The position numbers were made by a program, and so were the translations under genes. The notes below the pieces were generated by a model. It was not told the origin of the DNA. It saw only the letters and a list, made by a program, of their open reading frames with translations, and did not search any database. A DNA stretch of 64,000 bases. It comes from Isoetes taiwanensis (Eukaryota; Streptophyta; Lycopodiopsida; Isoetales; Isoetaceae). The DNA is taken from contig JAJEKV010000005.1 in the NCBI GenBank assembly GCA_021234155.1, forward strand, positions 2,728,215 through 2,792,214, given 5' to 3'. Numbering within the stretch: the first letter of the stretch is position 1; the number at the start of each line of letters is the position of its first letter. Positions 1-10,996 of this stretch are shown here, piece after piece.

Positions 1-603
1 CAAGGCTTAAGAGCGCATCCGTATATGCTAGAGCTTTTTTGTTTGCCCGAATGAGAGATTAGAGCCACACTTATCTCCCACTTATCGACTTAGCACATTG
101 TAGTTTCTCCAAGTTGTAAGAGGTCAACATTTTTCTTAAGTTTTGCCACACTTATCTCCCAAGAGGTCAACATTTTTCTTAAGTAATGCCGCACTTAACT
201 CCCACTTATTGACTTAGCACATGTTAAATTTTATGCTAGGTTGAGACATATTGTCATTATGACTTAGAAAATGTTACGATTTGCACTTGTGCTGGCATTA
301 ATTTTGTTAGCATTAATAACTGAATTGAGACAATAGGGATTTCTATACACTGTTGATATAAGGTACAACCATTATATGTTAACATAAATCATTCATGGTC
401 CACCAAATTTTGCAAGCACCACTCATGGCTCCATAATCTAGCAGATGAATGAAGCATTATAGATCTCCACTTTCTTAAGGTCGACTCTTCATGTATCGCT
501 AAACGGCCTCTTCATGAAGAGCTGGAACATTACTGCTCTCTACGTCCAGCATTCTTTAAGCTAGAGAATAGAGTGAGCTATTATTGACAAACAAATAGCA
601 AAT
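1..603 (-). repeat. 5'-flank segment of a duplicated 14-3-3 relic, copy at window edge
   Basis: This stretch is a diverged copy of 27958-28555. Both share, in order, the GGCTTAAGAGC start, two ACACTTATCTCCCA blocks, AGAGGTCAACATTTTTC-type blocks, a TTGAGACATATT block, CATTCAYGGTCCACCA and the GGCCTCTTCAT pair. At 27.9 kb the same sequence lies directly upstream of a minus-strand 14-3-3 relic. By inference the 14-3-3 part of this copy lies just left of base 1. No open coding frame is supported inside the segment. Confidence 0.7.
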
Positions 604-606
604 CTA

Positions 607-706
607 CTGTCCACTGTGTAAGCGGCAAGTTAAGAGTATCGAGCACATCCCCGCATTTCAGAACTCTGTCCACTGTGTAAGCGGCAAGTTGAGAGTATCG
701 AGCACT
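607..706. repeat. 59-bp direct tandem duplication
   Basis: The block beginning CTGTCCACTGTGTAAGCGGC occurs at 607 and again at 666, with one substitution (TTAAGAG versus TTGAGAG) over about 41 shared bases. The second copy ends near GAGCAC. It is a recent local duplication in non-coding DNA. Confidence 0.9.
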
Positions 707-1235
707 GCTTTTTTCTCTGTGACCAAGTTCAGCCAGTCTGGTCATGGTTACTATCTCTCTTCCATGTGGTCTTGACTAGCCAGCAGATGCTTCTCGCCAT
801 TTATCCTTCCACTTTTCATTAATTAGAGAAATTTGGAATTCTCGTTTAGCATGAAATAGGTTAGCGGGTAGCCATACAGTGCAAAAACTGCTACGCACTG
901 AGTAAAAGTTGGCGTTTTTTTGCACAAATTCTGCAAATGATTCAGTGTTCTGCGGAAATATAATTTTTACAGCTCATGCAAAGGTCCATCGCCAGTAGAA
1001 GGTAGTAGGAGGGAATGCACAAACTTATCGCAAGAATCGCGAACGCGATGTTTCGCAGCTGAAAGGAGACAAAATAATGAGCCTTTTATTAAGACCATAT
1101 GAGAGCATTGTGTTAAAATAAGGTACCGAGGAGCAAGCATATCACAAAAATTCAAAGATTTAAAGCCATATAATTGTTTCTGAGGATCGCTATCGCGATT
1201 ATTTTAGCATTAAACATATGGTAAAAGCTATGGTT
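707..1235. other. Intergenic, no gene seen
   Basis: AT-rich sequence with no convincing reading frame on either strand. It carries one perfect 14-bp CG palindrome (1036-1049) and one imperfect one (1186-1199). Confidence 0.5.
1036..1049. repeat. CG-rich palindrome ATCGCGNNCGCGAT (AA spacer)
   Basis: Six-base arms ATCGCG and CGCGAT separated by AA, in AT-rich DNA. It is one of four perfect members of the same motif in the first 7 kb; a degenerate relative is at 1186-1199. Confidence 0.85.
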
Positions 1236-1239
1236 AAAG

Positions 1240-3818
1240 ACAAAAGATATGGTAATACATATTCCGAAACCAAAATTTCCATTGAAGGAAGTAATATACA
1301 ACATTCATTATTCCATTGTGTTTCGGATACTTGATCGGTATCACACCCATTTCATTGGCCATGCAATTGACATGCTCTCTACCCAATTCCATAGCTTGTG
1401 TTGTGTCCATCTCTGAATAACCCGCGGACCTCTGAATCAACACCCATGGCGTTTTCGATCGCTTTTTGCGGATGTGAATCAGGCTCCCATTTTTCAGCGT
1501 CCCAGCGCGATCGCTCCCGCCTTATAAGTTCCTTCTCCGATTCATTAGCAATGCTGGCATTGTGGATGAGAGACGCTTCTTCTGTGTGTACGATGCTCTT
1601 GTGTCCCAAGAACCTCATCTTAAATCCGGTTTCCATGTCTTTGTTGGTGCGCTTCCATGTCTTTGTTGGTCCGCTTCCATGTGCTGGTGGTCTGTTTCCA
1701 TGTGTTCTACACCCACGCATTATTGAAACTTATGTTAAGCTGTCAAGTGTACCCATCAAACTTCTCATTAAGTGCACTCAATTTTTGAAAAGTGGGCTCC
1801 GGGCTTCTATACCTTTTTCAGTCTCTTCAAGCAAGCCAGCTTTGTTTTACGCCATTCTCTCTTCATTGGGACTTAGCATCGAGGGTTCTCCAAAATGGAA
1901 TCCAGGGTTTGATAGATCGTGTTTTGGGTGATCTTTGATGTTGGGCGAGATCGGGCTCAACATTCTCCTTTCTCTTCTTCTTCAAACCCCCAGACTCGAT
2001 TGGCCATTTTCTCAAAGCGTTTCCAAGAACGCCCTCGTGAAACCAAGACACTTTACCTGAACTTCGAAGGCCACGCTCTTTTTGCCTTGCATAAGAGCAA
2101 CACGAGAAGTCGGCCCCCAAAAAAAAGAAACGCAACCATCGGTTGGCACCACTGCTCAACAATATGGTAGGCATACGAGGTTTTCAAATGACATTTCAAT
2201 ACAAGATCTCCTTCCATTGCGCCCATTTGAATCTTGGTTTGCCTGTAAAAAGAGTCCAAATTTCTTTTTTTATCTTCTCATCGGCATCCTCATTACCCGT
2301 TAGCGGCATTGGAGGCAATGGTGTTGACTTAGGAGCCTTGCCGTGTGGAGAGATAAGCGAAGCTCCAGCTCACAGTTGCGAAGTGCTACCCGAACATCAC
2401 TCCCGTAATGCACATATGACTAATAAAGCATCTGATGTTCTTTCACCCTTCGCTTGCTCTCCCATCCCATTTCTTCATAAGAACCTAAAGATAGGTAGCC
2501 ACATGAATTTGTTTCCGATTTGTACAAGCAATTGGGCAAATTCAATCGAAACGCATGATAATAACCAAGTGATAAATTTTGGCATTAGTCATGGTAGCTA
2601 TCCTTGTAAATAGATACGTGTATTTCTTGCAATCCCATACCTTGTTTATCCCTGATGTCAATGAATATCAATGTCGCATTCTCCGACACTTGGGAGGAAG
2701 TAGGGATGCCATCCTTCGTCCTTTGCTATGACAATATTTTTTTCTTTTCCTTTCTTTTCTAGCCTCTTCTCGCTTTTAGAATATTCCCGATTGGCTCCGA
2801 AAAGGCTACGGTGTAGGTTACCTTGTGTATGATCCTTGTTATAGTTAGCCTTCACGTACTCAGATCGCTATCCGATATATCCAATATTCTCTGTTCATTC
2901 AGATCGGGAAAAGCCTGAAACAATTCCTCCCAATATCGAAATCCTTCTGCAAAGAAATTTGTGGCATAAGATAAAATTTCGCGCCCATAAAGTGAGGGTT
3001 CGATGTCAGTTGCCGTTGTTTGCAATCAAATCTCCGCTATAACTCTTTGGGATCACCTTTAAATAATTTGCCTTCTATAATCTCATCGAGCAACACAGGA
3101 TACACCTACGCATTCGACATACCTCGAGCATCCGGGCCGGGTCTTGTTAAAGAAATCTTTGGATGGCTTGTCCGGAACTCACCATGGTCGCCACCGAGTT
3201 TACGACTCACCCACAGCCCAGGAACTTCCATTAACTTCTTAAAAAACCTTCTCATCCATAAAATGAATTGTTTTTCATCCTTAAGCTCCCCGACTTTCAA
3301 GGTGGTCGTTGCAATTTCATGGAAATCCTGGTTGAAGCAAAAGGTTATCAAGATCGCTACACATGTTGGCGAGTAGAAAATAAATAAATACCTTCAAAGC
3401 TGAAGTTGTAGTCATCCCTATAGGTCCTTGTGGAGGACGGATTATAAGCCTTGTCCGATGACGGTTGCCGGTTTTTTCAATCGGTGGCTCTCAGACACCT
3501 GGTGTTTGCAATTACTTCGTTGCATTGAATACTCAACTCTATATATTCCTTGTCCAGAAGATTTCGTTGAGCACCCTCGATCTTCTTCTAGCATATACTT
3601 TGGCAAATTCTAGTTGCTTTTGCTCCAACTGGCCGACGACCAACAAAGGAGTTTTGCGCAAAAATATCGTGGTTGCCAGAAATAATATAAAAATTTCTTG
3701 CCCTTCAAATCTTACGGATTGCTCCATGTCACCCTCCTCCTGAAGATAGACAACCATCAAGTCAAATCTACATAACGAAAATGTCCAAAAGATAATGAAA
3801 TCGTTACTCGTAATAGGG
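1240..3818 (-). pseudogene. 3' part of ParB-like gene, frame broken many times
   Basis: Coding-like minus-strand sequence continues below 3819 but moves between frames. At 3695-3666 the peptide NFYIISGNHD appears, followed by IFAQNSFVGRRPV. This resembles the G(N/Q)H box of the ParB/sulfiredoxin-like fold, where the histidine lies after a beta strand. Further downstream are segments such as EIIEGKLFKGDPKEL (about 3080-3030), a tryptophan- and glutamate-rich piece ending LDISDSDL near 2860, a lysine-rich stretch at 2855-2658, KVSWFHEGVLGNALRKWPIE near 2030 and RRERSRWDAEKWEPDSHP near 1510. At about 1440 the last segment passes into another frame (GREHVNCMANEMG). Either a long exon-rich gene has decayed or the assembly carries indels. 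The ParB relationship is inferred from one box and spacing; substrate and function are unknown. Confidence 0.5.
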
Positions 3819-4942
3819 TCAAGCGACACGGCGTCGGCGGTGTGAGGACCTCATCGGGTATGTCTTGAAGCTTTTAACCAGAGTTTGAACATGGTCATTT
3901 GACCGCATTCTGTGTGTCAAGTTTGCTGGTGCAGGTTCACAATCAAAAATAGAAATCTTTGTAAACCAATTAACCCCTAAGGGGTAAAACCTTTTGAACT
4001 GTTCAAGCTTCTGAGTGGTTTGCTCTGCCATCTTGCGTTCCTCTTCCGGATTGAACTTCAACTCGACTGGAATGGCAGGTGCGTGGGGCCATGTCAATGC
4101 TAGTTTAGAGGAGGCTGAGGGGGGGGTTTGAGAGCTGCTGGGCTGCGGGCTATCGTCAGCAGGTGTGAGATTTCTAAGGTTAATTTTGAAAGGAGGGAGT
4201 TTTTTTGGAATAAATCCACCAGATGTAGTGCTATCTGGCGCCTTCAAAGCAAGAGGAAGAGTAGGGTTAATAATACCGGAGGGGTTTATCGTGGATTCTG
4301 GTTCTTCAACAACCTTTTTTGGTGCTGACGTCTCTCCCAAAGTAGCAATAGGTTTCACACTCTTTTTCTTGGCCACGGCTCTTAGCCAATTGGTGTCCAT
4401 CACGGAGGGCATTTTCTCGTCCCGAACTGCTTTCAAAGCACAGCTCGGAGGCTTCTTGTCTGTAGACAAACCATTTCTGCATGCCGAGAACCCTACCAAT
4501 ATGTCTCTGTTTCCCTTTATTCCTGACAAAGATAGAGATTCATAGGATGGCAACAACCAGCCATAACCCTTAGCTGATGTGGGGACGTTTTTCCCTGTGG
4601 CTGGCTTGTTCATTTTGCTGGCTGTCATCAAGGACGGATCATAATTGCGCCATTTCAAAATGTACTCGAGGAATTGCAATGCTTGTGTGTCCTCAATGCT
4701 GCATATGATAGCATCTTGCACATTGTTCTTTGTGCCTTCCCACATTGCTACCACTATGCCAACTTGTTCAACGTCCTCAGGTTTCTTTCCAGTCCGCAGG
4801 AATAGGCACAGGTCCTTTCTGCGATCACCTTTAATGTGCGGTATGGCTTGTGCAATCTCAATACACCATTTCCTTTCATTGGAAGGGGTTATAATACGGA
4901 TGGGTTCGACATCCGGTCCTCGAAACAGAGCAAGTGCTGTAA
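3819..4942 (-). CDS. ParB/Srx-like protein, long N-terminal exon
   Basis: An uninterrupted frame of about 370 codons, the longest in the first half of the window. A pyrimidine-rich 3' splice site (TTTTGTTTACAG, then CACTTGCTC) ends at about 4943, so the exon probably starts there rather than at the upstream ATG of the same frame. The first 110 residues look globular (EIAQAIPHIKGDRRKDLCLF). Residues about 200-290 are rich in Pro, Ser and Lys and look disordered. The end returns to folded sequence: FTKISIFDCEPAPANLTHRM, then NDHVQTLVKSFKTYP. That order (strand, D-x-x-P loop, helix with DHV..L..SF) is what precedes the GNH box in ParB-like domains, and a GNH box follows about 50 codons later in another frame. 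The frame then stops at 3819. It could be a plant orphan family with a captured ParB-like domain. Confidence 0.55.
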
Positions 4943-5317
4943 ACAAAAGCCTGTGGTGAGAGCCTGATAGGCTGCAAAATGTTGTGGAATGAAAATGTAT
5001 AAACTACTGAAGAGAAACCGACCGCGATGTTGTGTAGCAGCTAAGCACAGCAAGAAAACAATTCCACTGCTCACGAACATCGCGGTCGCGATCCTAGTGA
5101 CCTACTACACTACTACTCATGAACATCGCAAGAAAGAAAATCTATGCTCGAAGACCACGCCGCGATCTTGTTGAGCACCACAACTATCAAGACATTACAA
5201 AACCTAGCCAGCAAGACCGCGGCGCCGATCTTGCCGAAAATATATACTTATGAAAACAATAGAAGTTCTAGTAGGCACGATCGTTGGCCGCGATCTTCTT
5301 TGCCTGAAATGTTAGAA
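4943..5317 (-). other. Probable intron with CG palindromes
   Basis: Lies between a donor-like site (GAAG|GTAATTTC on the minus strand, near 5320) and the acceptor at 4943. It contains several CG-rich motifs, including the perfect palindrome at 5079-5092 and GACCGCGATG at about 5020. I see no coding signal. Confidence 0.4.
5079..5092. repeat. CG-rich palindrome ATCGCGNNCGCGAT (GT spacer)
   Basis: Perfect 6-base arms with spacer GT. A half-match (CGACCGCGATG) lies 60 bp to the left. Confidence 0.85.
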
Positions 5318-5450
5318 ATTACCTTCTCGAGGGAGTCCTTTGGTGCCATGGGATCGCTATGGGTATTGTGTGAAATTCCGTCTTTTTCGAGAGGCTCGAG
5401 AAGGTGCTCGAGGTCGGTAGGCGCCAGGCGCTCAAGAAATCATGTCTTGA
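5318..5450 (-). CDS. Candidate first exon of the ParB-like gene
   Basis: In one minus-strand frame the peptide ERLAPTDLEHLLEPLEKDG leads into MAPKDSLEK and then a splice donor GTAATT. The frame is open back to about 5440, where a stop (or a frameshift from an upstream ATG) occurs. Its position 375 bp upstream of the acceptor at 4943, and the acidic, helical composition, fit a 5' exon of the same gene. No TATA box was identified with confidence. The alternative is chance coding-like sequence. Confidence 0.35.
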
Positions 5451-5518
5451 AATTTGTTTTGAGGGTTCTCGAGTTTCAATTTACGTAACGCGGCCGCGGG
5501 AATTTAAATGCCCGCCCA

Positions 5519-6088
5519 TCATAATGGTGCTTGAAAAATCGTGCACTCGCGCATAATGGCGTCGCACGTGCGAAGCGCATCTAATGCACCCCAGGTATTA
5601 ATTACCGGCGGCGGCGTAATTATTACCGACCATAAATGCGTCCTCGCGCCAATAATACCGCCCCAAAAAAGCAAGTAATCCGTACAAAAGGTGTTTATCG
5701 ACTTGAAATCCGCGTTCAACTTTTCGCCATAATGGCAATTCATTAAAGGTACATGACCGACTATGCAGCCGTAAAATGCTCCAAAGATGATTTGATTACG
5801 GACGACAGATGGATCGCAAAATTTGAATTCCATAACAAACATTTCAAGTGAAAGCGGGAAAAGCCAATTCAAATTTGATTGTTTTGGTAAGATCTTTCGA
5901 GGCCGAGTGGGCGCGCCTAAAGCCGGGCCAAGTTCGGGCAAGGATTTGTTTCGCGAAATCCGTGATCCATTGAAGGCGCTGACGAGGGCGCTCATAATCC
6001 GCTTGCACTCCGCCACTGCACATTTGGAATTCTTCAACTGCATCGAATTCAGGGTTTCGGGCGAGGTAAAAGGCATATTCTGATGCAT
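5519..6088 (-). CDS. Hypothetical protein, 189 codons
   Basis: A minus-strand frame open for 189 codons in a locally GC-richer segment. Residues 10-95 look protein-like (AECKRIMSALVSAFNGSRIS, basic and proline-rich middle); the second half is hydrophobic with many Cys, Gly and Ile. No domain recognised. It lies upstream of, and in the same orientation as, the ParB-like gene, so part could be its promoter or 5' exon. The complementary strand is also open for 86 codons, which weakens the case. Confidence 0.25.
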   Translation of the reverse strand: MHQNMPFTSPETLNSMQLKNSKCAVAECKRIMSALVSAFNGSRISRNKSLPELGPALGAPTRPRKILPKQSNLNWLFPLSLEMFVMEFKFCDPSVVRNQIIFGAFYGCIVGHVPLMNCHYGEKLNADFKSINTFCTDYLLFWGGIIGARTHLWSVIITPPPVINTWGALDALRTCDAIMRECTIFQAPL

Positions 6089-6461
6089 ATCACTCAGTGA
6101 AGTGAACTCAAAGTTTATGCTGCACTGAATTTCAATTATAACTACAACCGACGAGTCTCTACACTAACATCAATATGTATTGCATGGATTGATAAGATAC
6201 CTCCTGATACTTTGGTGCAACTATGTAAAAATAGATGTTGTAAGGAAACCTGTGCATTCTGGTGTGTTTATTATACAATGTAAACGTGTTTCAAGTATAT
6301 GCTTTCTTTCTCCATGAGGATGATACAAAACACTGTTTTTATGACACTGCAGCTTCTGACGGGTCTTTGGCTTCAAGTAGACGTTGACGCCACCATATTC
6401 TGTGAGGTATGAGTAATGCTTTAGTCTGTAAGTCAATCGTTTAACTTTTGTGCTCGACGAG

Positions 6462-6475
6462 ATCGCGCTCGCGAT
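6462..6475. repeat. CG-rich palindrome ATCGCGNNCGCGAT (CT spacer)
   Basis: Perfect 6-base arms, spacer CT. Confidence 0.85.
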
Positions 6476-6738
6476 ACCTTCAACCATCTACACTTGCTAT
6501 TTACCAAAGAACTCCCAGCTATCGATAACTATGAGTTGAAACCACTTGTTAACCTCCAAATGTGATTTGCACATGAGTTCTTATTGAAACAGCTAGTTTG
6601 AATGATTGCAAAAAGCGCGACCGCGTTCTTGCCCATGCTCGATAAGATCGCGGTGGCGAAAGTCCTGAACATTTTTTAATTTCTCAGTTGTTATTTTTCT
6701 GTAGTACTTTATGATCACAGTGCTTTTTGCTTACGAGG

Positions 6739-6752
6739 ATCGCGGCCGCGAT
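6739..6752. repeat. CG-rich palindrome ATCGCGNNCGCGAT (GC spacer)
   Basis: Perfect 14-bp palindrome including the spacer, with a NotI-type core GCGGCCGC. Confidence 0.85.
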
Positions 6753-6989
6753 ATTCACGACCTCTTCTTTGCGGATGGCGTATGTAATTCCGCTATATCT
6801 ACCGGGAAAAAGGTGGTAGAGGGAAGAGTCCACAATTTCGAGCGCCATCACACCGGGACTGTCCCTGAGGGTATGGTTGTTGTTTCAATTGTGAGCGTTT
6901 TGGATGGACAATTGCCGCTACCAATTCAACAAAATGGAAATAGAAAAAATGGGTGAAGCTGTGGGGGACTTTTGTGTTGTGGTACAAGA

Positions 6990-9900
6990 AGGACATTGTC
7001 GCTCCACTTGTTAGAGAGGAGGAAGCTTGCACCCCACCGGTCAGATAAAAACATGCCTGGCGGGGACGAGAGGCAATGAGGGGGTTAGCCCGATGTGGGG
7101 CCGAATCATGTGCAAGGGCTTTCTAGAGATGAGTTAGTTGAGAAGGCATGCACACTCATGCATGAATGCCGCCACATGGCTTATGCCTATGGTGTTATCG
7201 TTTTTGCGATCAAACCATGCGTAATTCCGACGTGAAGTTAGGGGAAGGCTCGATAGTCTGCTACTATCATGAGCATATTTCCAATGCTGAAAAGATCTCT
7301 ATCGCGGTGCCAAGCTGTGTAGAAATGCCCTGAATTTGCATGACCTTGTCGGATGGCCCATAGCCCCTTCGTGCTCGTTGATAACATTCAGTTTTCTACT
7401 CGTGGTTGCGGTGAAGGAGAAGGATGTGGAGAATGAACCTTACTCTATTAGACCCGAAATTGGCATCACCAAAAAGAGACCCTCGGCATGGTGTCAATGG
7501 GAGACCGGAGGACACGTCCGGCCACGGAGACTAAATGTGAAAGAAAACTAGTCTTTGAGGCTATTCTAGACTTGTCATCACTCTGCTGCATGAAGCGATC
7601 TTTGTGCAAATTTTACATCCCGGAGATAGCTTGCATGAGAACTTTTACCTGGAACATGAAGTCCCTGGGCGCTGACCTTTGCATATAACATGCTAGATCT
7701 TTGCTCCGAAAATGGTGTAGTTCGCAACCGATGTTGAATAACAAGCAGGTGTCGCGTGAAAGCATGGCATAAAGCCTATGGCATACCCATTTCCACTTTT
7801 ACAAGTGGAAGAAGCTCTTCAATGCGACCCACGCGGAATTGGCGAGCACGAAATCTTGGGTCCTAAGAAGCCAAGGTCTCATACTTTGGTGGGCAATCTT
7901 TGTGTTATCTATGTTCATAGATGAAAACGCTAGAGACGATGCCACCGCTTCGAAAAATTACGAGCGAGGGTAGCGTAACAAAATGTTAAGAGGCTACCTT
8001 CAGTCTTGACTAAGAAGGATATACACCAAGAAGATAGATACCCGTTCTGAGATGACGGGCAAGCATATTTCTCCTTCGTCCTTTCATGCCTTGGAAAGAG
8101 AATCATTCGGAGGTGGCAATAGCTAAGAGGATAGCATTTTCTAAGTGTAACACACAACTATTGTCATAAAGGAAAAAGCTTGCTAAGACCCGAGATCCAA
8201 ATGAAAGAAGGGTACTTGCAATGGAGAGAAAATCACATATGACGCCCGCATTTCATGCGGAGCCTTCTTTGGTCTGGAGAGCTTTGTCTCATAGATCTCT
8301 GAGCACGCTTTAACCATTATACATGATAAGATCAAGGGGATTCAATGTAAGTGCCATACAATGTGCTGAAGTGACTTGGTAGGGGGTTTTTTCGACCCAT
8401 TTCCATCACGTGATAATGTAAGAGGTAGGGGTTTTTGCCACTACTTGGGGTAAACTTTGTACCTGAAGGGGTCGAATTTGCCTTTCAAGAAATCGATACT
8501 GGGGTGTTTTGATCACCCTATGCACTACATGGCATATACCCCTTACTATAAGTGAACCCCCGGATAAGATGGATCGAGAATAAGACCATGGTCCCTAGCC
8601 TAGAGAAGCTAGCAAAGTCCGTATGGAGGGTGAACGATCAAGGTCGTTGTTACAGTGCTCTCATGCACGGCCATGGTATATATGCCTTTGGGCCACTTCT
8701 CCGGACCTCGGCCCGATGATTCTAATTTTCATGTGGGATCCTTGAATCATACCACGAAGACATCGGAGAATAGATCCGAGGATAATTGGGCCATTTGAGA
8801 GATAAGGGCATCGTCTCCGAAGCAAATAGTAGGGTGCAGAATTTTAAACACGAATAACCTTAGGACAAAAATGATGAATGGCAAGTAGAAATGATTTTAT
8901 GCCTCTATCAAAGGCCCCATGGTAGCGAACAAGTTGCCTAGGGAGGCTTTACTTACTTGCACCAGATAATTGCTCGTGCCGAAATAAGAATAGATATCTT
9001 TTCTCTTACTTGTCATACTTGGTTTGGTTAGGTGTCTTTGATCAAGTGCACTGATTCATGATGGTTGGACACACCCTACCCATGACATAGATGCCCTATT
9101 TGGAAACTACTCTACTCTAATGAGAAGATCGGATGCATTGACTATTCCTGAGCTTATGCAACTCTTCAGCAGCAGTAGTTCAAAGGCTTCTTCTCCTTAC
9201 CTTGTGACAGAGGTTCCCTGATTGGAAGGAATTTGTGAAAGGTTTTATCCCCGATAAGAAGGACCGCTTATGGGTCACTTGGAACCTCTACTCTTCAAGT
9301 TTTGCATGAAGGATGGATGGCCACCAATGTTCTACAAGATGAGGCTGGGCATAGGGAGTGGCTCCCCCAAAAGGGAATCAATGTGGAAGGAGGATGCCCA
9401 AGGTTTACCTATGATTCCGAGAGGGTCACCTAAGGTCCCGCCAAGTAGCCATATGGGAGCTTGAAAGATATAGGTGCATTAAGAGCTTCTATTGCCAAGT
9501 ACATGATGCAATCGGGCAGCTATTTCTAGAGTCATGATAAGTCATGGTCCAACACATACATGAATGAAGTTATTGACTACTGGTCCACCTTCTTTGAAAG
9601 TGCTTGGGGACGTGCAGCCCGGTAGAGTGTCATTCAAGATTTCCGCCCAAGCATCAGTGCGAGAGTGCATTGAAGAACCGAAAGAGTGTTTGTGGATGAG
9701 CACATTGAAGCATCTCATTACGTTGGGCCTTTCTGGGTAGACCCAAGAACCCACGCTTGAAATATTAAATCCCTACCAAGATGTCAAGAAAGGAATGCTC
9801 TTTGCTAATCGCACTACATGATAACCGCCACGCGGGTTGGCTTTTGCGAAGAGGACCCAATAGAGGACCCTAATCTCCCACATTCACGAAGAGGTGTTTG

Positions 9901-10147
9901 TCTCTTGGTTTGAGCCCTCGTTGCCGAAAGGGAACCTCATATGCAATGCAAAGATAGGGATTGCCGAGCAAGAATTGGAGACCCAATCCTAATGACCCGC
10001 CACGCTACCAACCTTTGAAAACAATAATAGACTATGGTTGGGCCGTAGAGACCAGGCCATTGTCGGTGGTGATCCCTAGTAGTGTGGGGGCTCAGCTTGC
10101 AAGAATTAGTGGCTAAAGAAGCTAAGGACGATGATGAGAACTCTGAG
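6990..10147 (+). pseudogene. DUF7869-family gene relic, copy A
   Basis: Coding-like plus-strand sequence spread over three frames. An N-terminal cysteine segment reads CCMKRSLCKFYIPEIA (about 7588-7635), followed by an arginine/leucine region and AYGIPIS-F-FYKWKKLFNATH (about 7777-7830). This order (Cys pair, 'lhRl' helix, then 'aYGi...ty.rwk') is typical of DUF7869 proteins, which occur in multicopy, transposon-like families in many eukaryotes. Near 9061 the plus strand encodes MVGHT...DIDALFGN, the family's VGHTHEDIDA box with a small indel. Near 9290-9450 comes FKFCMKDGWPPMFYKM followed by GLPMIPRGSPKVPP, matching the family's C-terminal W...GLP.l...P. pattern. A final acidic segment LSLQELVAKEAKDDDENSE ends at a donor GTATGC (10148). 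Copy B at 21.2-24.0 kb is the same family. It is clearly dead. Whether the family is mobile or host is unresolved. Confidence 0.72.
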
Positions 10148-10389
10148 GTATGCAATGCTCTTTTACATAATTACTATATCATTCATAACATGCAAGTTAC
10201 AATAGACTAGTTATTATTCATTACGCCCTGCTTTTTCATCTCAACACAAGAGCTCTTACACTATACAATGCTAAACAATGATTCATTCATCTTGTGGATC
10301 CGTAGTATTGATCCCCGATATCTTATAGCTCATTCCGGCCAGAAGCCAAATCAGATGGATCATTACACCTAATTGACGCAGGGCAACGG

Positions 10390-10523
10390 TAATCTCAGCC
10401 ACAAAGCTTTTCTTCTTGGGATCAAGAAGAAGATGCCCTGCCTAGGCAACCAACAAGATCAGAGTGGCTCATTGAGCACTTGATCGCCTCGATGTGGTGA
10501 ATTGATGAAGGCAAATAATCCAT
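10390..10523 (-). pseudogene. Small gene, paralogue 1 (frameshifted)
   Basis: Paralogue of the intact reading frame at 10997-11215. From the ATG at 10523 the frame gives MDYLPSSIHHIEAIKCSMSH and stops after about 33 codons. In the next frame, reading EITVALRQLGVMIHLIWLL, the sequence aligns with the middle and end of paralogue 2. TATAAA lies 38 bp upstream, as in paralogue 2. Function unknown. Confidence 0.5.
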
Positions 10524-10560
10524 GGGAGAGGAATGAACTTTAGCCCCGAAGTGAGAAGCT

Positions 10561-10566
10561 TTTATA
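10561..10566 (-). promoter_or_regulatory. TATA box of small-gene paralogue 1
   Basis: CACTATAAAAGC-type element on the minus strand, at the same place relative to the ATG as in the second unit. Sequence upstream (CCTCAATAATTCTACCTCAC) is also conserved between the units. Confidence 0.55.
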
Positions 10567-10996
10567 GTGAGGTAGAATTATTGAGGTGAATTATTGGGGT
10601 AGACTTTGGCGCCATTATTGCTCGTGTAGAAGACCGTTGTATAAATACAAGTATAATACATCTTTCGAATGGATATATGTATGCTTTTAAAACGGTGCTT
10701 GAGAAATTCAGGTGTGGTTGAAATTACGATCGCTTGCTACAGGAATCCAAAATGTGAATTGCTTGCTAAAGAGGCATCTGAGGATGGAGATGAAACTTGA
10801 GTCTTACAGGTACATTAAAGCATTTCACAATATACTATTTATTATCCATAACATCACTACAATAGACTATTTATTATTCATTACGTCTTGCATTTTTCAT
10901 CTTAACACAAGAGCTCTTACACTATAACATGTTGAATGTGTGATAACATCATCGATAACATTGATTCACTCATCATCAACATCAAAGCTCGTGATG

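Larger units (their letters stand above)
6090..6985. other. Intergenic with CG-rich motifs
   Basis: No supported gene. Two perfect ATCGCGNNCGCGAT palindromes (6462 and 6739) and a related GCGCGACCGCG block at about 6616 lie here. From about 6750 the GC content rises and short coding-like patches appear on the plus strand, possibly the far 5' end of the next relic. Confidence 0.4.

Noticed and set aside
1398-2613. Plus-strand frames of 156-177 codons at 1.4-2.6 kb
   Set aside because: The minus strand here has better protein character (RERSRWDAEKWEP, WFHEGVLGNALRKWPIE) and continues the ParB-like gene; the plus frames are its shadow.
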